The notes under the pieces are model-generated. The model was not told where the DNA came from, did no database searches, and saw nothing but the letters and a program-made list of their open reading frames with translations. Shown piece after piece: positions 13,524 to 25,700 of a DNA stretch of 64,000 nt. The stretch is from Chrysogorgia sp. JL179-B06. Its lineage: Eukaryota > Cnidaria > Anthozoa > Scleralcyonacea > Chrysogorgiidae. The position numbers and the translations under genes were made by a program. The stretch's first letter is position 1. Each line of letters begins with the position of its first letter. The stretch lies in NCBI GenBank assembly GCA_035772405.1, contig JAYKKM010000050.1, positions 1-64,000 of the forward strand. Reading direction: 5' to 3'.

Positions 13524-14194
13524 TTCTTCTGATTTGGATAGAGCACTTGACTGGCTTTCCAAGGGTATGATGCATGTCCGGTTCAGATGAAAATTGGGGG
13601 CGTGGTCAACGATTTTTCGATTTTGGGGGCCTGGGAAAAATTTTCTTACTGGCAAGAGGTGACATTTCCCAATTTCTTCTGATTCGGATAGAGCACTTCA
13701 CTGGCTTTCCAACGCTATGATGAACGTCCGGTTCCGATGAAAATTGGGGGCGTGGTCAACGATTTTTCGATTTTGGGGGCCTGGGAAAAATTTTCTTACT
13801 GGCAAGAGGTGACATTTCCCAAATTTCTTCTGATTTGGATAGAGCACTTGACTGGCTTTCCAACGGTATGATGCACGTCCGGTTTGGATGAAAATTGGGG
13901 GCGTGGTCAACGATTTTTCGAGTTTGGGGGCCTGGGAAAAATTTTCTTACTGGCAAGAGGTGACATTTCCAAATTTCTTCTGATTTGGATAGAGCACTTG
14001 ACTGGCTTTCCAACGGTATGAAGCACGTCCGGTTCAGATGAAAATTGGGGGCGTGGTCAACGGTTTTTCGATTTTGGGGGCCTGGGAAAAATTTTCTTAC
14101 TGGCAAGAGATGACATTTCCAAATTTCTTCTGATTCGGATAGAGCACTTCACTGGCTTTCCAACGGTATGACGCACGTCCGGTTTGGATGAAAA

Positions 14195-14320
14195 TTGGGG
14201 CGTGGTCAACGATTTTTCGAGTTTGGGGGGAAAAATTTTCTGGCAAGAGGTGACATTTCAAATTGATTGGATAGAGCATTTGACTGGCTTTCCAACCGTA
14301 TGATGCACGTCCGGTTTGTG
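14195..14320. repeat. Eroded monomer with clustered small deletions
   Basis: Within about 120 bases the sequence loses a G in the first G-rich word, cct after the second, ttac before tggcaagagg, about five bases of ttcttctg, and bases of ggttcggatg (leaving ggtttgtg). The spacing of cgtggtcaac is 131 bases (14,201 to 14,332). The neighbouring monomers are normal. It is the most damaged interior monomer and could be real decay or a poorly polished read stretch. Confidence 0.75.
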
Positions 14321-14404
14321 AAAATTGGGGGCGTGGTCAACGATTTTTCGATTTTGGGGGCCTGGGAAAAATTTTCTTACTGGCAAGAGGTGACATTTCG
14401 AAAT

Positions 14405-15004
14405 TTCTTCTGATTCGGATAGAGCACTTCACTGGCTTTCCAACGGTATGACGCACGTCCGGTTCCGATGAAAATTGGGGGCGTGGTCAACGATTTTTCG
14501 ATTTCGGGGGCCTGGGAAAAATTTTCTTACTGGCAAGAGATGACATTTCAAAATTTCTTCTGATTCGGATAGAGCACTTCACTGGCTTTCCAACGGTATG
14601 ATGCACGTCCGGTTCCGATGAAAATTGGGGGCGTGGTCAACGATTTTTCGATTTCGGGGGCCTGGGAAAAATTTTCTTACTGGCAAGAGATGACATTTCA
14701 AAATTTCTTCTGATTCGGATAGAGCACTTCACTGGCTTTCCAACGGTATGACGCACGTCCGGTTCCGATGAAAATTGGGGGCGTGGTCAACGATTTTTCG
14801 ATTTCGGGGGCCTGGGAAAAATTTTCTTACTGGCAAGAGATGACATTTCAAAATTTCTTCTGATTCGGATAGAGCACTTCACTGGCTTTCCAACGGTATG
14901 ACGCACGTCCGGTTCCGATGAAAATTGGGGGCGTGGTCAACGATTTTTCGATTTTGGGGGCCTGGGAAAAATTTTCTTACTGGCAAGAGATGACATTTCA
15001 AAAT
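14405..15004. repeat. Four near-identical tandem monomers
   Basis: Monomers at 14,405, 14,555, 14,705 and 14,855 share ttcggatagagcacttcactgg (two adjacent words), ttccgatg and gagatgacatttcaaaa. They differ only at gtatga(c/t)gc in the second and at gattt(c/t)ggggg in the fourth. This is a recent local amplification inside the otherwise mixed left domain. Confidence 0.82.
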
Positions 15005-16050
15005 TTCTTCTGATTCGGATAGAGCACTTCACTGGCTTTCCAACTGTATGACGCACGTCCGGTTTGATGAAAATTGGGGGCGTGGTCAACGATTTTTCGA
15101 TTTTGGGGGCCTGGGAAAAATTTTCTTACTGGCAAGAGGTGACATTTCCAAATTTCTTCTGATTTGGATAGAGCACTTGACTGGCTTTCCAACGGTATGA
15201 TGCACGTCCGGTTCGGATGAAAATTGGGGGCGTGGTCAACGATTTTTCGATTTGGGGGCCTGGGAAAAATTTTCTTACTGGCAAGAGGTGACATTTCCCA
15301 ATTTCTTCTGATTTGGATAGAGCACTTGACTGGCTTTCCAACGGTATGATGCATGTCCGGTTCAGATGAAAATTGGGGGCGTGGTCAACGATTTTTCGAT
15401 TTTGGGGGCCTGGGAAAAATTTTCTTACTGGCAAGAGGTGACATTTCCAAATTTCTTCTGATTTGGATAGAGCACTTGACTGGCTTTCCAACTGTATGAT
15501 GAACGTCCGGTTCAGATGAAAATTGGGGGCGTGGTCAACGATTTTTCGATTTAGGGGCCTGGGAAAAATTTTCTTACTGGCAAGAGGTGACATTTCCAAA
15601 TTTCTTCTGATTTGGATAGAGCACTTGACTGGCTTTCCAACGGTATGATGCACGTCCGGTTCCAATGAAAATTGGGGGCGTGGTCAACGATTTTTCGATT
15701 TTGGGGGCCTGGGAAAAATTTTCTTACTGGCAAGAGGTGACATTTCGAAATTTCTTCTGATTCGGATAGAGCACTTCACTGGCTTTCCAACGGTATGACG
15801 CACGTCCGGTTCGATGAAAATTGGGGGCGTGGTCAACGATTTTTCGATTTTGGGGGCCTGGGAAAAATTTTCTTACTGGCAAGAGGTGACATTTCAAAAT
15901 TTCTTCTGATTCGGATAGAGCACTTCACTGGCTTTCCAACGGTATGACGCACGTCCGGTTCCGATGAAAATTGGGGGCGTGGTCAACGATTTTTCGATTT
16001 TGGGGGCCTGGGAAAAATTTTCTTACTGGCAAGAGATGACATTTCAAAAT

Positions 16051-16176
16051 TTCTTCTGATTCGGATAGAGCACTTCACTGGCTTTCCAACGCTATGACGC
16101 ACGTCCGGTTCCGATGAAAATTGGGTTGGGGGCCTGGGAAAAATTTTCTTACTGGCAAGAGGTGACATTTCCCAAT
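16051..16176. repeat. 126-bp deletion monomer, copy 4
   Basis: Same junction, at 16,121-16,132, with the gctatgacgc form upstream and the ccaaggg monomer downstream. The monomer before it ends in gagatgacatttcaaaa instead of the cccaa form seen before copies 1 to 3. Confidence 0.92.
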
Positions 16177-19100
16177 TTCTTCTGATTTGGATAGAGCACT
16201 TGACTGGCTTTCCAAGGGTATGATGCATGTCCGGTTCAGATGAAAATTGGGGGCGTGGTCAACGATTTTTCGATTTTGGGGGCCTGGGAAAAATTTTCTT
16301 ACTGGCAAGAGGTGACATTTCCAAATTTCTTCTGATTCGGATAGAGCACTTGACTGGCTTTCCAATGGTATGATGCATGTCCGGTTCAGATGAAAATTGG
16401 GGGCGTGGTCAACGATTTTTCGATTTTGGGGGCCTGGGAAAAATTTTCTTACTGGCAAGAGGTGACATTTCCAAATTTCTTCTGATTTGGATAGAGCACT
16501 TGACTGGCTTTCCAACGGTATGATGCACGTCCGGTTCAGATGAAAATTGGGGGCGTGGTCAACGATTTTTCGATTTTGGGGGCCTGGGAAAAATTTTCTT
16601 ACTGGCAAGAGGTGACATTTCCAATTTCTTCTGATTTGGATAGAGCACTTCACTGGCTTTCCAACGGTATGATGCACGTCCGGTTCGGATGAAAATTGGG
16701 GGCGTGGTCAACGATTTTTCGATTTTGGGGGCCTGGGAAAAATTTTCTTACTGGCAAGAGGTGACATTTCCAAATTTCTTCTGATTTGGATAGAGCACTT
16801 GACTGGCTTTCCAACCGTATGATGCACGTCCGGTTCCAATGAAAATTGGGGGCGTGGTCAACGGTTTTTCGATTTTGGGGGCCTGGGAAAAATTTTCTTA
16901 CTGGCAAGAGGTGACATTTCCCAATTTCTTCTGATTCGGATAGAGCACTTCACTGGCTTTCCAACGGTATGACGCACGTCCGGTTCCGATGAAAATTGGG
17001 GGCGTGGTCAACGATTTTTCGATTTCGGGGGCCTGGGAAAAATTTTCTAACTGGCAAGAGGTGACATTTCCCAATTTCTTCTGATTTGGATAGAGCACTT
17101 GACTGGCTTTCCAGTGGTATGATGCATGTCCGGTTCAGATGAAAATTGGGGGCGTGGTCAACGATTTTTCGATTTTGGGGGCCTGGGAAAAATTTTCTTA
17201 CTGGCAAGAGGTGACATTTCCAAATTTCTTCTGATTCGGATAGAGCACTTCACTGGCTTTCCAACTGTATGACGCACGTCCGGTTCAGATGAAAATTGGG
17301 GGCGTGGTCAACGATTTTTCGAGTTTTGGGGGCCTGGGAAAAATTTTCTTACTGGCAAGAGGTGACATTTCCAAATTTCTTCTGATTTGGATAGAGCACT
17401 TGACTGGCTTTTCAACGGTATGATGCACGTACGATTCGGATGAAAATTGGGGGCGTGGTCAACGATTTTTCGAGTTTGGGGGCCTGGGAAAAATTTTCTT
17501 ACTGGCAAGAGGTGACATTTCCAAATTTCTTCTGATTTGGATAGAGCACTTGACTGGCTTTCCAACCGTATGACGCACGTCCGGTTCGGATGAAAATTGG
17601 GGGCGTGGTCAACGATTTTTCGATTTTGGGGGCCTGGGAAAAATTTTCTTACTGGCAAGAGGTGACATTTCAAAATTTCTTCTGATTCGGATAGAGCACT
17701 TCACTGGCTTTCCAACGGTATGACGCACGTCCGGTTCCGATGAAAATTGGGGGCGTGGTCAACGATTTTTCGATTTTGGGGGCCTGGGAAAAATTTTCTT
17801 ACTGGCAAGAGGTGACATTTCCAAATTTCTTCTGATTCGGATAGAGCACTTCACTGGCTTTCCAACGGTATGACGCACGTCCGGTTCCGATGAAAATTGG
17901 GGGCGTGGTCAACGATTTTTCGATTTTGGGGGCCTGGGAAAAATTTTCTTACTGGCAAGAGATGACATTTCAAAATTTCTTCTGATTCGGATAGAGCACT
18001 TCACTGGCTTTCCAACGGTATGACGCACGTCCGGTTCCGATGAAAATTGGGGGCGTGGTCAACGATTTTTCGATTTTGGGGGCCTGGGAAAAATTTTCTT
18101 ACTGGCAAGAGGTGACATTTCCAAATTTCTTCTGATTCGGATAGAGCACTTCACTGGCTTTCCAACGGTATGACGCACGTCCGGTTCGGATGAAAATTGG
18201 GGGCGTGGTCAACGATTTTTCGATTTTGGGGGCCTGGGAAAAATTTTCTTACTGGCAAGAGGTGACATTTCCAAATTTCTTCTGATTTGGATAGAGCACT
18301 GGACTGGCTTTTCAACGGTATGATGCACGTCCGGTTCGGATGAAAATTGGGGGCGTGGTCAACGATTTTTCGAGTTTGGGGGCCTGGGAAAAATTTTCTT
18401 ACTGGCAAGAGGTGACATTTCCAAATTTCTTCTGATTTGGATAGAGCACTTGACTGGCTTTCCAACGGTATGATGCACGTCCGGTTCCATGAAAATTGGG
18501 GGCGTGGTCAACGGTTTTTCGATTTTGGGGGCCTGGGAAAAATTTTCTTACTGGCAAGAGGTGACATTTCGAAATTTCTTCTGATTCGGATAGAGCACTT
18601 CACTGGCTTTCCAACGGTATGACGCACGTCCGGTTCCGATGAAAATTGGGGGCGTGGTCAACGATTTTTCGATTTCGGGGGCCTGGGAAAAATTTTCTTA
18701 CTGGCAAGAGATGACATTTCAAAATTTCTTCTGATTCGGATAGAGCACTTCACTGGCTTTCCAACGGTATGACGCACGTCCGGTTCCGATGAAAATTGGG
18801 GGCGTGGTCAACGATTTTTCGATTTTGGGGGCCTGGGAAAAATTTTCTTACTGGCAAGAGGTGACATTTCAAAATTTCTTCTGATTTGGATAGAGCACTT
18901 CACTGGCTTTTCAACGGTATGACGCACGTCCGGTTCGGATGAAAATTGGGGGCGTGGTCAACGATTTTTCGATTTTGGGGGCCTGGGAAAAATTTTCTTA
19001 CTGGCAAGAGGTGACATTTCCAAATTTCTTCTGATTCGGATAGAGCACTTCACTGGCTTTCCAACGGTATGACGCACGTCCGGTTCGGATGAAAATTGGG

Positions 19101-20225
19101 GGCGTGGTCAACGATTTTTCGAGTTTGGGGGCCTGGGAAAAATTTTCTTACTGGCAAGAGGTGACATTTCCCAATTTCTTCTGATTCGGATAGAGCACTT
19201 CACTGGCTTTCCAACGCTATGACGCACGTCCGGTTCCGATGAAAATTGGGGGCGTGGTCAACGATTTTTCGATTTTGGGGGCCTGGGAAAAATTTTCTTA
19301 CTGGCAAGAGGTGACATTTCCCAATTTCTTCTGATTTGGATAGAGCACTTGACTGGCTTTCCAATGGTATGATGCACGTCCGGTTCAGATGAAAATTGGG
19401 GGCGTGGTCAACGATTTTTCGATTTTGGGGGCCTGGGAAAAATTTTCTTACTGGCAAGAGGTGACATTTCCAAATTTCTTCTGATTTGGATAGAGCACTT
19501 GACTGGCTTTCCAAGGGTATGATGCATGTCCGGTTCAGATGAAAATTGGGGGCGTGGTCAACGATTTTTCGATTTTGGGGGCCTGGGAAAAATTTTCTTA
19601 CTGGCAAGAGGTGACATTTCCAAATTTCTTCTGATTCGGATAGAGCACTTCACTGGCTTTCCAACGGTATGATGCACGTCCGGTTTGGATGAAAATTGGG
19701 GGCGTGGTCGACGATTTTTCGAGTTTGGGGGCCTGGGAAAAATTTTCTTACTGGCAAGAGGTGACATTTCCAAATTTCTTCTGATTTGGATAGAGCATTT
19801 GACTGGCTTTCCAACCGTATGATGCACGTCCGGTTCCAATGAAAATTGGGGGCGTGGTCAACGGTTTTTCGATTTTGGGGGCCTGGGAAAAATTTTCTTA
19901 CTGGCAAGAGGTGACATTTCGAAATTTCTTCTGATTCGGATAGAGCACTTCACTGGCTTTCCAACGGTATGACGCACGTCCGGTTCCGATGAAAATTGGG
20001 GGCGTGGTCAACGATTTTTCGATTTCGGGGGCCTGGGAAAAATTTTCTTACTGGCAAGAGATGACATTTCAAAATTTCTTCTGATTCGGATAGAGCACTT
20101 CACTGGCTTTCCAACGGTATGACGCACGTCCGGTTCCGATGAAAATTGGGGGCGTGGTCAACGATTTTTCGATTTTGGGGGCCTGGGAAAAATTTTCTTA
20201 CTGGCAAGAGGTGACATTTCGAAAT

Positions 20226-20351
20226 TTCTTCTGATTCGGATAGAGCACTTCACTGGCTTTCCAACGCTATGACGCACGTCCGGTTCCGATGAAAATTGGG
20301 TTGGGGGCCTGGGAAAAATTTTCTTACTGGCAAGAGGTGACATTTCCCAAT
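20226..20351. repeat. 126-bp deletion monomer, copy 5
   Basis: Same junction, at 20,296-20,307, with the gctatgacgc form upstream and the ccaaggg monomer downstream. It is preceded by a cgaaa-type monomer end. Confidence 0.92.
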
Positions 20352-22141
20352 TTCTTCTGATTTGGATAGAGCACTTGACTGGCTTTCCAAGGGTATGATG
20401 CATGTCCGGTTCAGATGAAAATTGGGGGCGTGGTCAACGATTTTTCGATTTTGGGGGCCTGGGAAAAATTTTCTTACTGGCAAGAGGTGACATTTCCAAA
20501 TTTCTTCTGATTTGGATAGAGCACTTGACTGGCTTTCCAACGGTATGATGCACGTCCGGTTCAGATGAAAATTGGGGGCGTGGTCAACGATTTTTCGATT
20601 TTGGGGGCCTGGGAAAAATTTTCTTACTGGCAAGAGGTGACATTTCCAAATTTCTTCTGATTTGGATAGAGCACTTGACTGGCTTTCCAACTGTATGATG
20701 AATGTCCGGTTCAGATGAAAATTGGGGGCGTGGTCAACGATTTTTCGATTTTGGGGGCCTGGGAAAAATTTTCTTACTGGCAAGAGGTGACATTTCCAAA
20801 TTTCTTCTGATTTGGATAGAGCACTTCACTGGCTTTCCAACGGTATGATGCACGTCCGGTTCGGATGAAAATTGGGGGCGTGGTCAACGATTTTTCGAGT
20901 TTGGGGGCCTGGGAAAAATTTTCTTACTGGCAAGAGGTGACATTTCCAAATTTCTTCTGATTTGGATAGAGCATTTGACTGGCTTTCCAACCGTATGATG
21001 CACGTCCGGTTCCAATGAAAATTGGGGGCGTGGTCGACGATTTTTCGAGTTTGGGGGCCTGGGAAAAATTTTCTTACTGGCAAGAGGTGACATTTCCAAA
21101 TTTCTTCTGATTTGGATAGAGCACTTGACTGGCTTTCCAACCGTATGATGCACGTCCGGTTCCAATGAAAATTGGGGGCGTGGTCAACGGTTTTTCGATT
21201 TTGGGGGCCTGGGAAAAATTTTCTTACTGGCAAGAGGTGACATTTCGAAATTTCTTCTGATTTGGATAGAGCGCTTCACTGGCTTTCCAACGGTATGACG
21301 CACGTCCGGTTTGGATGAGAATTGTGGGCGTGGTCAACGATTTTTCGATTTCGGGGGCCTGGGAAAAATTTTCTAACTGGCAAGAGGTGACATTTCCCAA
21401 TTTCTTCTGATTTGGATAGAGCACTTGACTGGCTTTCCAGTGGTATGATGCATGTCCGGTTCAGATGAAAATTGGGGGCGTGGTCAACGATTTTTCGATT
21501 TTGGGGGCCTGGGAAAAATTTTCTTACTGGCAAGAGGTGACATTTCCCAATTTCTTCTGATTCGGATAGAGCACTTGACTGGCTTTCCAACGGTATGATG
21601 CACGTCCGGTTCAGATGAAAATTGGGGGCGTGGTCAACGATTTTTCGAGTTTGGGGGCCTGGGAAAAATTTTCTTACTGGCAAGAGGTGACATTTCCAAA
21701 TTTCTTCTGATTTGGATAGAGCACTTGGACTGGCTTTCCAACGGTATGATGCACGTCCGGTTCGGATGAAAATTGGGGGCGTGGTCAACGATTTTTCGAG
21801 TTTGGGGGCCTGGGAAAAATTTTCTTACTGGCAAGAGGTGACATTTCCAAATTTCTTCTGATTTGGATAGAGCACTTGACTGGCTTTCCAACCGTATGAT
21901 GCACGTCCGGTTCCAATGAAAATTGGGGGCGTGGTCAACGGTTTTTCGATTTTGGGGGCCTGGGAAAAATTTTCTTACTGGCAAGAGGTGACATTTCGAA
22001 ATTTCTTCTGATTCGGATAGAGCACTTCACTGGCTTTCCAACGGTATGACGCACGTCCGGTTCCGATGAAAATTGGGGGCGTGGTCAACGATTTTTCGAT
22101 TTTGGGGGCCTGGGAAAAATTTTCTTACTGGCAAGAGGTGA

Positions 22142-22782
22142 CATTTCCAAATTTCTTCTGATTTGGATAGAGCACTTGACTGGCTTTCCAAGGGTATGAT
22201 GCATGTCCGGTTCAGATGAAAATTGGGGGCGTGGTCAACGATTTTTCGATTTTGGGGGCCTGGGAAAAATTTTCTTACTGGCAAGAGGTGACATTTCCAA
22301 ATTTCTTCTGATTTGGATAGAGCACTTGACTGGCTTTCCAACTGTATGATGAATGTCCGGTTCAGATGAAAATTGGGGGCGTGGTCAACGATTTTTCGAG
22401 TTTAGGGGCCAGGGAAAAATTTTCTTACTGGCAAGAGGTGACATTTCCAAATTTCTTCTGATTTGGATAGAGCACTGGACTGGCTTTTCAACGGTATGAT
22501 GCACGTACGGTTCGGATGAAAATTGGGGGCGTGGTCGACGATTTTTCGAGTTTGGGGGCCTGGGAAAAATTTTCTTACTGGCAAGAGGTGACATTTCCAA
22601 ATTTCTTCTGATTTGGATAGAGCACTTGACTGGCTTTCCAACCGTATGATGCACGTCCGGTTCCAATGAAAATTGGGGGCGTGGTCAACGGTTTTTCGAT
22701 TTTGGGGGCCTGGGAAAAATTTTCTTACTGGCAAGAGGTGACATTTCGAAATTTCTTCTGATTCGGATAGAGCACTTCACTG
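22142..22782. repeat. Block repeated 21.9 kb away (partner 2)
   Basis: This is the counterpart of the block at 230-870. It is cleaner than its partner: it lacks the extra bases near 240 and 285 of the left copy. That fits progressive decay of the left copy close to the array edge. Confidence 0.8.
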
Positions 22783-25700
22783 GCTTTCCAACGGTATGAC
22801 GCACGTCCGGTTCCGATGAAAATTGGGGGCGTGGTCAACGATTTTTCGATTTCGGGGGCCTGGGAAAAATTTTCTTACTGGCAAGAGATGACATTTCAAA
22901 ATTTCTTCTGATTCGGATAGAGCACTTCACTGGCTTTCCAACGGTATGACGCACGTCCGGTTCCGATGAAAATTGGGGGCGTGGTCAACGATTTTTCGAT
23001 TTTGGGGGCCTGGGAAAAATTTTCTTACTGGCAAGAGATGACATTTCAAAATTTCTTCTGATTCGGATAGAGCACTTCACTGGCTTTCCAACGGTATGAC
23101 GCACGTCCGGTTCCGATGAAAATTGGGGGCGTGGTCAACGATTTTTCGATTTTGGGGGCCTGGGAAAAATTTTCTTACTGGCAAGAGGTGACATTTCCAA
23201 ATTTCTTCTGATTTGGATAGAGCACTTGACTGGCTTTCCAACGGTATGATGCACGTCCGGTTCGGATGAAAATTGGGGGCGTGGTCAACGATTTTTCGAG
23301 TTTGGGGGCCTGGGAAAAATTTTCTTACTGGCAAGAGGTGACATTTCCAAATTTCTTCTGATTCGGATAGAGCACTTCACTGGCTTTCCAACGGTATGAC
23401 GCACGTCCGGTTCCGATGAAAATTGGGGGCGTGGTCAACGATTTTTCGATTTTGGGGGCCTGGGAAAAATTTTCTTACTGGCAAGAGGTGACATTTCCCA
23501 ATTTCTTCTGATTTGGATAGAGCACTTGACTGGCTTTCCAAGGGTATGATGCATGTCCGGTTCAGATGAAAATTGGGGGCGTGGTCAACGATTTTTCGAT
23601 TTTGGGGGCCTGGGAAAAATTTTCTTACTGGCAAGAGGTGACATTTCCAAATTTCTTCTGATTTGGATAGAGCACTTGACTGGCTTTCCAACGGTATGAC
23701 GCACGTCCGGTTCAGATGAAAATTGGGGGCGTGGTCAACGATTTTTCGATTTTGGGGGCCTGGGAAAAATTTTCTTACTGGCAAGAGGTGACATTTCCAA
23801 ATTTCTTCTGATTTGGATAGAGCACTTCACTGGCTTTCCAACGGTATGACGCACGTCCGGTTCGGATGAAAATTGGGGCGTGGTCAACGATTTTTCGATT
23901 TTGGGGGCCTGGGAAAAATTTTCTTACTGGCAAGAGGTGACATTTCCAAATTTCTTCTGATTTGGATAGAGCACTTGACTGGCTTTCCAACGGTATGATG
24001 CACGTCCGGTTCCGATGAACAGTGGGGGCGTGGTCAACGATTTTTCGATTTTGGGGGCCTGGGAAAAATTTTCTTACTGGCAAGAGGTGACATTTCAAAA
24101 TTTCTTCTGATTCGGATAGAGCACTTCACTGGCTTTCCAACGGTATGACGCACGTCCGGTTTCGTTGAGAATTGGGGGCGTGGTCAACGATTTTTCGATT
24201 TCGGGGGCCTGGGAAAAATTTTCTTACTGGCAAGAGATGACATTTCAAAATTTCTTCTGATTCGGATAGAGCACTTCACTGGCTTTCCAACGGTATGACG
24301 CACGTCCGGTTCCGATGAAAATTGGGGGCGTGGTCAACGATTTTTCGATTTTGGGGGCCTGGGAAAAATTTTCTTACTGGCAAGAGGTGACATTTCCCAA
24401 TTTCTTCTGATTCGGATAGAGCACTTCACTGGCTTTCCAACGGTATGACGCACGTCCGGTTCCGATGAAAATTGGGGGCGTGGTCAACGATTTTTCGATT
24501 TTGGGGGCCTGGGAAAAATTTTCTTACTGGCAAGAGGTGACATTTCCCAATTTCTTCTGATTTGGATAGAGCACTTGACTGGCTTTCCAACGGTATGATG
24601 CATGTCCGGTTCAGATGAAAATTGGGGGCGTGGTCAACGATTTTTCGATTTTGGGGGCCTGGGAAAAATTTTCTTACTGGCAAGAGGTGACATTTCCAAA
24701 TTTCTTCTGATTTGGATAGAGCACTTGACTGGCTTTCCAACGGTATGATGCACGTCCGGTTCTGATGAAAATTGGGGGCGTGGTCAACGATTTTTCGATT
24801 TTGGGGGCCTGGGAAAAATTTTCTTACTGGCAAGAGATGACATTTCAAAATTTCTTCTGATTCGGATAGAGCACTTCACTGGCTTTCCAACGGTATGACG
24901 CACGTCCGGTTCCGATGAAAATTGGGGGCGTGGTCAACGATTTTTCGATTTTGGGGGCCTGGGAAAAATTTCTTACTGGCAAGAGGTGACATTTCCAAAA
25001 TTTCTTCTGATTTGGATAGAGCACTGGACTGGCTTTCCAACGGTATGATGCACGTCCGGTTCGGATGAAAATTGGGGGCGTGGTCAACGATTTTTCGATT
25101 TTGGGGGCCTGGGAAAAAATTTTTACTGGCAAGAGGTGACATTTCAAAATTTCTTCTGATTTGGATAGAGCACTTGACTGGCTTTCCAACGGTATGACGC
25201 ACGTCCGGTTCGGATGAAAATTGGGGGCGTGGTCAACGATTTTTCGAGTTTGGGGGCCTGGGAAAAATTTTCTTACTGGCAAGAGGTGACATTTCCAAAT
25301 TTCTTCTGATTTGGATAGCACTTGACTGGCTTTCCAACGTATGATGAACGTCCGGTTCGGATGAAAATTGGGGGCGTGGTCAACGATTTTTCGAGTTTGG
25401 GGGCCTGGGAAAAATTTTCTTACTGGCAAGAGGTGACATTTCCAATTTCTTCTGATTCGGATAGAGCACTTCACTGGCTTTCCAACGGTATGACGCACGT
25501 CCGGTTCAGATGAAAATTGGGGGCGTGGTCAACGATTTTTCGAGTTTGGGGGCCTGGGAAAAATTTTCTTACTGGCAAGAGGTGACATTTCCCAATTTCT
25601 TCTGATTCGGATAGAGCACTTCACTGGCTTTCCAACGGTATGACGCACGTCCGGTTCAGATGAAAATTGGGGGCGTGGTCAACGATTTTTCGATTTTGGG

